Virus record (IMG/VR): IMGVR_UViG_3300029952_000033
Span: 1-53,963 of that record
DNA length: 53,963 nucleotides
Reading direction: 5' to 3' (one strand)
DNA from: a virus
The position numbers and the translations under genes were made by a program. Positions 37,701 to 45,632 of this stretch are shown one piece after another (position 1 is the first letter of the stretch; each line of letters starts with the position of its first letter). The notes beneath the pieces were generated by a model that worked only from the letters and a program-made list of their open reading frames with translations, had not been told where the DNA came from and made no database searches.

Positions 37701-40700
37701 GATTGTACGTTCCGGACGCTCAGATAGCATCCTGTCAAATACGTTGCGGACATCTTCATTGATCGGCCGGCCGAGGCTCTTGACGCTTTGATAAATGGTG
37801 GTCAGCCAGTTGCGGAATTTTGCGAACACGCTTGCCAATGCCGGGGATGGCGCTATGCCTTCACGCACATATTGCTCAAATCCACGGGCGAATTTCTCAT
37901 GCGCTCTCGTTGGTATCTCCTGGCCGGGCTTTGTTCCTATCCAGCTATGGATGGTCTGCGCATCGGCCTTGAGGGCATCCGGCGCTTCTGGATGGAGCGC
38001 ATCAGTGAGCATGCGCGGGAGCCAGTCATGCGCGAGTTCATGGATGAAAGTGCTGGCATTATGGTCGCGCATGAGCGTGATAACGTTGCGCTTGCCGGGT
38101 GCGATGCGGATTTTTCCGAGGCTGGCTTGTTCTAGTTCGCGCCCCTCATCAGGTTCCTGCGCCCCGTTGTCCTGCATGATTTGGCCAGGATGAAAAGCCA
38201 CGAATGACTTCGCTTTAAACTCTTCGTCGTCAACCTCCAGGCCGTCATGCCCCTCTTCCTCCAGCACCTCCCGCAATTGATCGGCTCCTCCATGAACTGC
38301 AATTGCGTATTGAAGGTTACGAATACTTTCAAATTTTGCTGGATTTTCAATGCGCAAATACGCCTTTACCGTCCGCGCCGTCTGCATCTGAGAGCCGATG
38401 TCTTGCCTTTCGGAGAACCACGTCCCCATTTTTGCTGTCTGCGCCAATTCTTCGTCGGTAGCGTTCGCCTCAGTGCGCCACCCCAAGAAGTCATGTGAAA
38501 ATTCTTCAAAATCATCATCCGTTGCGTGATAGACGGCAATAGGCTCGCCGTTGCTATCGACCACCTTGGAGTCCCCAAACCATTCACGGAGGCGATCGTT
38601 TTGCTCTTTGGATGGAACCGGCGGCGCAAAAAGAGCATCCGATTCTGGCAATCTCCCGATTGCCTGCTCAAACTCACGCCCCTCATCAGGTTCCTGCGCT
38701 AACTCACGAACGGCGCGCATATCTTTAGTCGCGTCCATGAAGTCGATTTTGTTGCCCTTCTGCAAGCCCCCTTGCGGCGCCTTCGTATAAGTCTGGCTTT
38801 TCCCGCTTTCGTCAGGCTTTCCCAGCAATTCATAATTGCCTTCATCGTCTCGGCCGGTAATCAGTAGATTTTTCGTGATGCCGACATCGACAATATTTCC
38901 AGGAACCCACTTCTGAGTTGCCTTCGCCCGTATAGGGGCGCCGGTTCTTCCCTTTCGATCGTTAAAACCGGTTGCCGTGATAAGCGCTTTTTTGTCCTGT
39001 TCTTGTCGATTGGACAGAAAATGTTCCCAAGCCTCATTTGCCGTTGGCGCGGTCGTGATGGGCGTCGCGGCGCCTTTATTTGCCTTGGCTTCGGAAACAA
39101 CCTCACGATGCGCAGGCACCTCGCGCCCAGCCCGTACCGTAGGCGATTCTGCCCGATACATGGCTTCAGGACCGCCAAGCGCACCGTTGAAACGAGCGGC
39201 GCGGGTTACATAAGTGGCCGCTTCGATCCTGGCGTTGGCCTCGGCTAACTCTGGCGATTGCCCGAGCGCCTGAAGTTTGGCGGCGCGATCATTAACGATG
39301 GCATCGTGCTGTTCTTGAATGGTGCGTTCAGGCGGAGAAACGGTCGTAGGCGCAGCTTCCGCGCCAGGTTCAACCTGCGTTGGAGCGGCTTCTGTGACGG
39401 GTTTAACCGGCGCCTGTGGCGTGCCTTCCTCGCCAGTGGGTTCCGGGACATTAGGCTGCGTACGAAGACCCTGAGGCGTCTCGGCTGCGCGTTTATAAGC
39501 ACTGCCGACATCCTTCGCCATCTCTCCAAGGCGCGCATTGATATCCATCAGATGCTGGCGAGCAAGCGCCGTTCCTGGGGTGTCTGCCGCACGGCCCTCG
39601 GCCCATGCTTGGGCGCGTCCGTTCAGATCGTCATATTGCGCCTTGGCATCCGCCACCATGGCGCGCAACCTGGGGATATTTGCCGCTCGGTTTGGACCGA
39701 ATGGACCGCCCGTGGCGGCTTCCATTTGTCCATTGGCGTAATCGAGCTTATCCTTTGCGGCCTGTATGGTATCGGCGCTTGGGTTCTTCTCCTGGTTAAT
39801 CCATGCGCGCAAGTCATTGGCTTGCTGATTCAACCCGTCATATTCGGCGAACAGATCGGGATGCATCTGCCGCACGATAGTATGAATATCCGGTCCGGGC
39901 GGCGGCTCACCTATGATCGATTGCTCGACGGCTGCGTGATTTTGCGCCTGCATTTCGGTCTGAGGTGACTGTTCGTGTTGACCTTGGAACACAGCCTCTG
40001 TGATACCCGGTCCCATAACACTAACATCGGCAGATTGGGCAACGGTCGGAATGGGTGGCGCACGGGGTGCCAGTTCGGCGCCTATTTCATGTAACTTTGT
40101 ACCAAAAGCATTCGGCTTATCGAACACCATGCCGAAACCGGTAGCGAGTGCGATATTGGCCCAGTTGGGGCTTTGGCCATTTATCTTCTCTTGACCGAGT
40201 TCCATGCCCCCCATGGCTGTGCCGGCGAATAGTTTGGCAGTCAGCGGATTTGCGGCGATCTTCTGGAATGCGGTGGCATTAGCCGGGAGTGCGGCCTTGG
40301 CAAAGCCACCGGGACTCATGGTCAAAGCGTATGGCGCAAGTCCCCCAAGAAACGAGGCGACTGGATGTTGCTGCTCGTCAATCTGCTGTTGACGGTCACT
40401 TGTGCCGAGCTGGTCCTGCCATGTGATCGGCAATTTGCTTGTCGCATATCCCTGGACTGTGCTGGTTATTTGAGCGCCACCAAAGAACCCTGCAAGGCCG
40501 CCACCGATACCGCCGACTGCGCCACCCACGGCGCCACCAACTGCCGTACCTAGGCCGGGAATAATAGAGCCAGCCGCTGCACCTGCCAGAGCGCCGGCTT
40601 CCCCACCAACCTCTGCGCCGGGGACAGCAGCAGCCATCCCCCCAAATGCCGGAAGTATACCAGGGATTGCGTGACGCACGAAAGCGCCGGTAGCCGATGT

Positions 40701-40844
40701 CTGAGGCGGTGTCGCACCCTGCGGGACAAACTGATCAAACGGATTATTTTCAGATGGCGAGGTTCCGCCAGGAACGGTATCTGGCGTTGTCGCGCTAACC
40801 TGCGGCGTCAGAAATTGATCAAACGGGTTTTGGGTATCAGGCAT
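34785..40844 (-). CDS. Giant polyvalent internal virion protein (ART-like and zincin-like)
   Basis: A 2019-residue protein, probably packaged and ejected with the DNA. In order: two NPFDQF linkers; a Gly/Ala membrane-active region (residues about 58-120, with VGGAVGGAVGGIGGGLAG); a Pro/Glu-rich middle; an ADP-ribosyltransferase-like segment (WFGDSKVVDSNGEPIAVYHA, His near 773, then GTWFSERQD and HDGLEVDDEE); a metallopeptidase-like motif FIHELAHDW (HELAH at 935-939); then about 900 helical residues like large polyvalent-protein-associated regions. An exact 23-base repeat encoding AQEPDEGR flanks the ART part. ATG at 40844 overlaps the transglycosylase stop. Confidence 0.85.
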   Translation of the reverse strand: MPDTQNPFDQFLTPQVSATTPDTVPGGTSPSENNPFDQFVPQGATPPQTSATGAFVRHAIPGILPAFGGMAAAVPGAEVGGEAGALAGAAAGSIIPGLGTAVGGAVGGAVGGIGGGLAGFFGGAQITSTVQGYATSKLPITWQDQLGTSDRQQQIDEQQHPVASFLGGLAPYALTMSPGGFAKAALPANATAFQKIAANPLTAKLFAGTAMGGMELGQEKINGQSPNWANIALATGFGMVFDKPNAFGTKLHEIGAELAPRAPPIPTVAQSADVSVMGPGITEAVFQGQHEQSPQTEMQAQNHAAVEQSIIGEPPPGPDIHTIVRQMHPDLFAEYDGLNQQANDLRAWINQEKNPSADTIQAAKDKLDYANGQMEAATGGPFGPNRAANIPRLRAMVADAKAQYDDLNGRAQAWAEGRAADTPGTALARQHLMDINARLGEMAKDVGSAYKRAAETPQGLRTQPNVPEPTGEEGTPQAPVKPVTEAAPTQVEPGAEAAPTTVSPPERTIQEQHDAIVNDRAAKLQALGQSPELAEANARIEAATYVTRAARFNGALGGPEAMYRAESPTVRAGREVPAHREVVSEAKANKGAATPITTAPTANEAWEHFLSNRQEQDKKALITATGFNDRKGRTGAPIRAKATQKWVPGNIVDVGITKNLLITGRDDEGNYELLGKPDESGKSQTYTKAPQGGLQKGNKIDFMDATKDMRAVRELAQEPDEGREFEQAIGRLPESDALFAPPVPSKEQNDRLREWFGDSKVVDSNGEPIAVYHATDDDFEEFSHDFLGWRTEANATDEELAQTAKMGTWFSERQDIGSQMQTARTVKAYLRIENPAKFESIRNLQYAIAVHGGADQLREVLEEEGHDGLEVDDEEFKAKSFVAFHPGQIMQDNGAQEPDEGRELEQASLGKIRIAPGKRNVITLMRDHNASTFIHELAHDWLPRMLTDALHPEAPDALKADAQTIHSWIGTKPGQEIPTRAHEKFARGFEQYVREGIAPSPALASVFAKFRNWLTTIYQSVKSLGRPINEDVRNVFDRMLSERPERTIYAPERSPQPSLADIHEADADETDPHSAEPAMDRVAAEAKQYEIQQPPEVANELAAARSAIEPSTEGGAGPGELQHMEPSSGKPEPISGGGVSGAKSEPVVQGGGKAGAEGAGIPAAGPAAGRGPAKPGVESFAPGPREQLPEPESNLIDRAGNIRVENLTDQEDIAKAIHESAERNGDFKTVRGGMTKGQMLDLADSMGLDASKIDEASLARMFGGTQDLGAKVLAARKLVVQSAEIVSAAMRKAANGTDEDLPALAAAIARHDLIQSALSGVTAEWGRAGNAFHSLMGGWDQAKDLNQFLKENTGRDLFQLKKMAKLGAQLEQPGQISKMILDSKSRSWGRGIVEYWINGLISGPQTHITYTIGNGILWAQRNLIEAPLAERIGQFRAGRTGEVIPLGEARARIQSAAKGLPGAVQSIFESARTGQQVSLPGEIAAPALPFDMQQAGLGEHYNINATWQDAANSAFSMMRGLRDGLKSGSALVKAGEWSWDFKPESNIPNLSRGGETVLPVGTMATLPSRMVATIHSFFRSVNYSTEIGGLAFRQASKEGLTGDALAARVAELRTSPSQEMMEQAITATNDLTLMGQGGKWTQKLSELTNTAVDLPVLGETPLLKFVDPFVRIGSNVINQSITERTPLGLLSPQIRADLNGDNGNIAQDNASARMLAGTALAVTFGTLASQGMLSGSGPSDPKAAAVWRLAGNQAHSIRIGNTWYQINRLGPMGMLASLSADLYGVAQHLTEGQASAAGAALVHAITQNILDQGFMAGPAEWIEAIENSDTKGQAFIQHFASSFLPYSVGMGQMARAMDPYQRQVHSMLDAFKAGIPGLSEGLMPKRDVWGQPIPNQTALGTRGVTAIYEQTISTDPVNLAMLNLGINLGQPDRKIRNVTLTGQQYDDYSRIAGVMTKQRLDVIVNSPDFKYWAPELQHDIITETWEQSRETARNIMMMKYPQIVVEATQAKLAKTQGVK

Positions 40845-43162
40845 CAATGTCCCCGGAATGGCGGCGAAACGGGCTGTGGAGCATTGCTCAACTGCGCCAC
40901 AATCTGCGCGCCATCGTAGCCATATGGCCCGAATGTTTTATCAAAAAACGGGATATTCTGCTGAGGGTTTTGCATCAACATGCCGACTGCTGCACTCCAT
41001 TGACTGACAGGGATCGGTCCATTTTGTGTCTGCGGCGGCTGCTTCATCCATTTCTGCCAGCCATCGGGGTCTTTAACAGTCGTCGGTGCTGCGGGGATTG
41101 GTTCCGGCGCCGCATTTGCTGGCGTTGCCGCTCCACCAACTCCACCCATGGCCGCCATTTGATCTGCATTAAACTGGGAAGGCGGCCGGATTTTCGCAAT
41201 CATACCGTCGATATTAGCGGTATTCTGCAAAAATGCCATTGGGTCTTTGCCGCTCTTCACCCAAGCGTTATAGGATGCTTCGAACTGCGGCACGAATGTC
41301 GCATCAAACGCACGTTCGCCATTCGGGTCTTTTAGCTGGAATCCACCGGGAATCGACGTGCCGTCGAATGACAACTTAGACTTGGCATAATTCAGCACGG
41401 AAGCCTTGGCGTTTGCTATGCCAGCGCCGTCAATGCCAGACTGGGATTGCGATAGCGTCTGGATCAGAGCCTGCGCGCCAGTCGGGGTGATGGGGCCGCC
41501 CGGTCCGGCCATCTGCAAGATGGTTGTCGCGTCGGTGATCTTGCCTGGCGTGCCATATGGAGACAGTATTTTATTGTAGGCATCCATGTAGCCGGGGCCA
41601 TACCCGATCGCCTTCTCGTTGCCTGTCACCCGCAAGGTATAATCGAACAGAGCCATTTTAGCGTCGGCTTTGAGGTTCGGATCAGCGGCGATGCTTTGCG
41701 TCAGGTTAGCAGGCAATCCTTTGCCGCCAGATACAGATTCCAAAATCTGCGTCGTGTAATTATTCGCGGCCTGCTGACTGGCAAGATCCTGCTGTTGTGC
41801 TGTAGCCTGGGCCGATATTTGCTGCGCCGAAATCGTCTGGTTCACATATTCAAGGGCATGCTCCCTCGCGGCGGGCGTTAGGTTTGGGTTGTCCAGGATA
41901 TTGGAATAAGCCGCCGCCTTAGCGTCCTGCGGACTTCCAGGCTGCAATTTTGCAAGTGCATTGTTAACGTATTGCGCCACACTCGGACCGCCGCCGCTTG
42001 GGGTCACGTTGTTGATGTACGGGGTTGCGCTTCCGGCTGGCGCCACGTTGCCTGGGCCTGAGTAATAAGCTACGGCAACGCGGGCCGGATCGCCATTGTA
42101 CTGCTTATAGTATTGCTGCACGAGGCGCCGGCTTACGGCGAGGTTATCGGCCTTATTGTTGATTACTTCGCCTGGCTTCGCGTTCGCCTCGAATGTTGCA
42201 GGCTCAACCTGACCTGGGCCTACCGCACCCGTAGCACTCGTCGGCGCGTTGATGTTTCCGCCCGAGGATTCGTTTCCGAGGATCGCGCCCCATACTTGCG
42301 TTGAAGACGCTTGCGGCGCCGGTGCAGAGGCTGTGGTAGTTGCCGTCTGTCCTGATGGCGTTGGCCCAGGAGGGGTCGCATTGGCCGTCTGACCAAGTGC
42401 TATCTGCCCAGCGGCAACGCCATTCTGCTGATCGGCGCGCTCTCTCAGCGTGTCCCGTACTTGATAGTATTTATCCCCCAGCAATGCTTGGTTCTGGTCA
42501 GCTAGGTTTAGGGCGCCGGCCGGGTCTTGTGCACCAACCGCCTGGATGCGTGAAAGCCAAGCTGCTTGCGTGGCTTCCGTGACTGCCTGTTTCATCAGGT
42601 TTGGGTCGCCTGCATTTCCCTCAAGCTGCAATTGCTTTACCTTGGCGCCACTGGCGAGGTTTAGGCCAAGTTGAAAAGCATCCGGATTATTGGGGTTTGC
42701 AGCGATAGTATCCAGGCCATTCTGAAAAGAACTATTATTAACCGCTGTTGCATAATCGCGCCCGGCCTGTGCAGCGTGCTGTGCGATCATACCACCGAAA
42801 TAGCGATCCTGATACGTGCGGGTGGTCTGGTTATATTGGATTGATTGGTCGGTTGTGGAAAGCTGGTTTGCCCCATCCGCGAACACTTTATTAAGCGCCG
42901 CCTGCGTGGATGCTTGAGCATGTAGGGCGTCTTGGCCGCTCAATGACTGGTAGTGATCTGTTATGGCCCGCGCCTGCGCCATGACGTTGTTGGTCACGTC
43001 ATTGACCTGAACCTGCCCGAATACCTTACTCAAATCAGTCGCGCCCTGGCCAAGAGCAACGGCTCCTGCCGCCGCTTTCGGCTCGACGTTCTGCGTGACG
43101 TTGGGCGCAGAGACTTCCGGATTTACGCTCGGAATACCAATGTCTGGGGAGATTTCAGCCAT
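40844..43162 (-). CDS. Internal virion lytic transglycosylase
   Basis: A 772-residue virion protein. The central SLT domain begins VWGAILGNESSGG with the catalytic Glu at residue 298, followed by TGAVGPGQVEPATF and VAVAYYSGPGNV. The N-terminal 250 residues are helical and Gln/Ala-rich and probably form part of the internal core; the long C-terminus is also helical. Such proteins cut peptidoglycan locally during DNA ejection, like T7 gp16. It lies between the gp14-like gene and the giant ejected protein. Confidence 0.88.
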   Translation of the reverse strand: MAEISPDIGIPSVNPEVSAPNVTQNVEPKAAAGAVALGQGATDLSKVFGQVQVNDVTNNVMAQARAITDHYQSLSGQDALHAQASTQAALNKVFADGANQLSTTDQSIQYNQTTRTYQDRYFGGMIAQHAAQAGRDYATAVNNSSFQNGLDTIAANPNNPDAFQLGLNLASGAKVKQLQLEGNAGDPNLMKQAVTEATQAAWLSRIQAVGAQDPAGALNLADQNQALLGDKYYQVRDTLRERADQQNGVAAGQIALGQTANATPPGPTPSGQTATTTASAPAPQASSTQVWGAILGNESSGGNINAPTSATGAVGPGQVEPATFEANAKPGEVINNKADNLAVSRRLVQQYYKQYNGDPARVAVAYYSGPGNVAPAGSATPYINNVTPSGGGPSVAQYVNNALAKLQPGSPQDAKAAAYSNILDNPNLTPAAREHALEYVNQTISAQQISAQATAQQQDLASQQAANNYTTQILESVSGGKGLPANLTQSIAADPNLKADAKMALFDYTLRVTGNEKAIGYGPGYMDAYNKILSPYGTPGKITDATTILQMAGPGGPITPTGAQALIQTLSQSQSGIDGAGIANAKASVLNYAKSKLSFDGTSIPGGFQLKDPNGERAFDATFVPQFEASYNAWVKSGKDPMAFLQNTANIDGMIAKIRPPSQFNADQMAAMGGVGGAATPANAAPEPIPAAPTTVKDPDGWQKWMKQPPQTQNGPIPVSQWSAAVGMLMQNPQQNIPFFDKTFGPYGYDGAQIVAQLSNAPQPVSPPFRGH

Positions 43163-43758
43163 CAGGAGAAGTTCATGTATGAGGATGTCGCGTAGAGATC
43201 ATTAGGTGATGCGCCTGGGGTATTTGAGAAGCTCGGGCCGGCTGCGCCCGGAGTACCGCTCCACCTCAACCCAAGGCTCGAAGCATTGCTAAGTAGAGAG
43301 CCTGCGCCACTTTCCAAACCAGCAGTTACATCCTGCGCCGCCTGAGCCTTGTAGCTTGTCGCCTGCTGCTGGTAGCCATACGCCTGGAGCAACGCATTAT
43401 GCAGAACGGTTTGCGTATCAAGCTCACCAGTCGCCCGCTGCCCTTCCTGAACAGCGAGAGCCGATCCGCTGTTAACATCCACGTTATTTGCCGCCTGGCT
43501 GGCTTTCAATTGCCCGGCGATCTGGGCATTCTTCAACCCCTCATTCTGAGCCTGTACGTTCCCGGCTTCCGTGGCATATGTGGCGCTTTGCTGTGCAATT
43601 GCTTCATTGTTTCGCGCTACCTGGGCAGAGTAATAGCCGCCAGCAATGTTGCCGCCCGCCTGAAGACCAGCGCCAATGCCGCTCAGCCCTGAAATGGCGC
43701 CGCTCATATAAGAGGGAGATGCAGCCGATGATCCGATCAAGGGTGATATGGCCGCCAT
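43162..43758 (-). CDS. T7 gp14-like internal virion protein
   Basis: A 198-residue Ala/Gln/Ser-rich protein. SGAISGLSGIGAGLQAGGNI is a membrane-active Gly-rich segment, followed by a long amphipathic helical part (VARNNEAIAQQSATYATEAG). Size, composition and order (after gp13-like, before transglycosylase) match the gp14-type proteins that enter the outer membrane on infection. It shares one base with each neighbour. Confidence 0.75.
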   Translation of the reverse strand: MAAISPLIGSSAASPSYMSGAISGLSGIGAGLQAGGNIAGGYYSAQVARNNEAIAQQSATYATEAGNVQAQNEGLKNAQIAGQLKASQAANNVDVNSGSALAVQEGQRATGELDTQTVLHNALLQAYGYQQQATSYKAQAAQDVTAGLESGAGSLLSNASSLGLRWSGTPGAAGPSFSNTPGASPNDLYATSSYMNFS

Positions 43759-44282
43759 CAGTTCAATCTCTCCGCATAGCTGACCGGGACCGCAAAGCTT
43801 TCTCCAAACGACATACGGATTTCAGGCGTATTGTCAATGGCATTGATGACGCTACGGCGTCCAAATCGAGAGATTGCGCCCAGTCCATCCGTGGAGAAGC
43901 CTAAAAAAGCGGCAAAATTCTTTGACGGATCATCCGCACCTATAACCACTGCGTTTATAGCACGGTAGAAGCGAGATAAATGAGCAATCTGCCCCTGAGC
44001 GGCGCGGACTATGGATTTTGGGTGCTTTGTCGACTTTTCTGAAACAACCAGCCACACAAAACATTCGCTACCGCCCATGGACCCCTCTGCGCCGCCAAGA
44101 GCGGCCAATTCTCCATCTATGAACCATGCCTTGGTATAGCATGACGAGTGAAACCGCGTCCAAATTTCGGCGTGTGGATTTACGCCAACCATCAACATTG
44201 CCTCATGCTGCTTGGCGCGCATCCGGCGCACGATCTGTCCACAGTGATGCGCGCGGCCATCAGTGAGGTGAAATTCCGTCAT
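43758..44282 (-). CDS. T7 gp13-like / GNAT-fold internal protein
   Basis: A 174-residue protein. AEIWTRFHSSCYTKAWFIDG, ELAALGGAEGS and CFVWLVVSEK form the N-terminal strands of an acetyltransferase-like fold, with AAFLGFSTDG at the usual last strand. T7 gp13-type and DUF2833-type phage proteins have this fold and assist virion morphogenesis. No acetyl-CoA loop is obvious, so catalysis is doubtful. Confidence 0.7.
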   Translation of the reverse strand: MTEFHLTDGRAHHCGQIVRRMRAKQHEAMLMVGVNPHAEIWTRFHSSCYTKAWFIDGELAALGGAEGSMGGSECFVWLVVSEKSTKHPKSIVRAAQGQIAHLSRFYRAINAVVIGADDPSKNFAAFLGFSTDGLGAISRFGRRSVINAIDNTPEIRMSFGESFAVPVSYAERLN

Positions 44283-44518
44283 GGCGGGTATACTAGCACG
44301 GGCGTTACGACATAAACACTAGGATCATCCGTTTGCCGCGCCCAGCAATATAGCGTTTGCGGAGTGGAAGGGCACCACAAAATCTGGATATTCACTTGGC
44401 TGGCGCGAGCCTTCGGACTGGTATAGCCGAGCGCCTGGATATTCACTTGGCTGGCGCGAGCCTTCGGACTGGTATAGCCGAGCGCCTGGATGTTGTTTTG
44501 TGAGACCCGATCTGCCAT
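44279..44518 (-). CDS. Small tail-region protein with 17-residue tandem repeat
   Basis: A 79-residue protein: QALGYTSPKARASQVNI occurs twice exactly, then ILWCPSTPQTLYCWARQ. The family pattern (SQ..IQ.LG....AR.SQ) recurs in small genes between nozzle and internal proteins of related phages. The repeat is an exact 51-base tandem duplication. Function unknown. Confidence 0.7.
   Translation of the reverse strand: MADRVSQNNIQALGYTSPKARASQVNIQALGYTSPKARASQVNIQILWCPSTPQTLYCWARQTDDPSVYVVTPVLVYPP
44384..44485 (-). repeat. 51-base tandem duplication
   Basis: Two identical 51-base units (44384-44434, 44435-44485) inside the gene at 44279-44518, with the next six bases starting a third. The identical sequence at all codon positions indicates a recent event that keeps the frame. 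Confidence 0.9.
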
Positions 44519-44522
44519 CGGA

Positions 44523-45623
44523 TTATGCCTGACATTTCACGCCGACAAACACTTGCCCGGCGGTGTTGAACTTGCTCGCTGCCCACGGTGCGCTTGTGAT
44601 TGGATCATTCACGTAAATGTCAAAATATTTTTCATAGTTTGCAATCATCGTTCGCGTTGATCCCTGGAAAACGCTCGAACCAGATTCGATAGAAGCGGAA
44701 ACCTGTCGCGTGCCAGCATCATCTTCGCGCCCCACAAAAGCGGTCTGAACAGCAAGAACGGAACCAATGACAGTACCAATCTGGGCCAATGGCGTCGGGA
44801 TGCCGTATAAGTCCTGATTGCCTGGTGTCGATGATGATACATATGAACTATCACCCTGGAACGAACTGGCGTTAACTTCACTGTAATTATTGCCGGATAA
44901 CGGGGTCCATGTCACCGAGCTGTTGCTATTCGGGAATAGCGTGTAAACGCGCGGCCCCATAGGACCGGCGACGGCGGTCAGGAATGTGTTGTATGGGGCC
45001 GGACCTGTGGTGTCGCAAATGTAGAAATCATCTATAAATGAATTTGGTTGATCAGATAAAAAGGCGCCAATAAAACCAATCGTTGGCCCTGCACTACCTT
45101 GTGTGTTTATTCCCGAGTAATTCAAAATGACGTTTCCATTGATTTTAACAATCAACGACCCAGAAGTTCCAGAGCCAACGACAAGTGATAATTCCAATTC
45201 ATACCAAGTTGAGGCGTTAAGAACAACAGAAGCGGGAGTCCCAAGAGATGTTCCTGGAAGAGTAAAGGCCCTAAGTGAAAGTGAGCCATTTCTGGACGCC
45301 GAGACTGTAGCAACTCCTGATGTTGAAGAAACCCCCACTTGAACCAAATAGTTTCCAGAAGTATCTAAAATTGTAAAACCATTAAGCTCACCTACGCTGC
45401 TGGTGAATATTTGGCGAAAACCAGTTACAACAGAACTAACAGGATTCGGCAATTGTTTGACAAACTGACCTGCTTCACCATCGTAATAACCAATTCCAGT
45501 TCCGCCAAATACTCCAGAAATTGTCCCTAAAACCGTATTATTGTATACAACATATGTATTGTTGAATGCCGTTTGATTGGCAGTTCCATAATCGTCAAAT
45601 CCGTCGAAGAATTGCAGTGCCAT
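44523..45623 (-). CDS. Concanavalin/LamG-like virion protein
   Basis: A 366-residue protein starting MALQFFDGFDDYGT. The middle (ASTWYELELSLVVGSGTSGS then LIVKINGNVILNYSG and SFIDDFYICDTTG) has the strand pattern of LamG/concanavalin-like sugar-binding domains common in phage virion proteins. The C-terminus (VNDPITSAPWAASKFN) resembles ends of the same group. It is clearly AT-richer than its neighbours, notably 45000-45600, which suggests recent transfer. Likely an appendage protein for cell-surface binding. Confidence 0.75.
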   Translation of the reverse strand: MALQFFDGFDDYGTANQTAFNNTYVVYNNTVLGTISGVFGGTGIGYYDGEAGQFVKQLPNPVSSVVTGFRQIFTSSVGELNGFTILDTSGNYLVQVGVSSTSGVATVSASRNGSLSLRAFTLPGTSLGTPASVVLNASTWYELELSLVVGSGTSGSLIVKINGNVILNYSGINTQGSAGPTIGFIGAFLSDQPNSFIDDFYICDTTGPAPYNTFLTAVAGPMGPRVYTLFPNSNSSVTWTPLSGNNYSEVNASSFQGDSSYVSSSTPGNQDLYGIPTPLAQIGTVIGSVLAVQTAFVGREDDAGTRQVSASIESGSSVFQGSTRTMIANYEKYFDIYVNDPITSAPWAASKFNTAGQVFVGVKCQA

Positions 45624-45632
45624 CTTTAGCTC

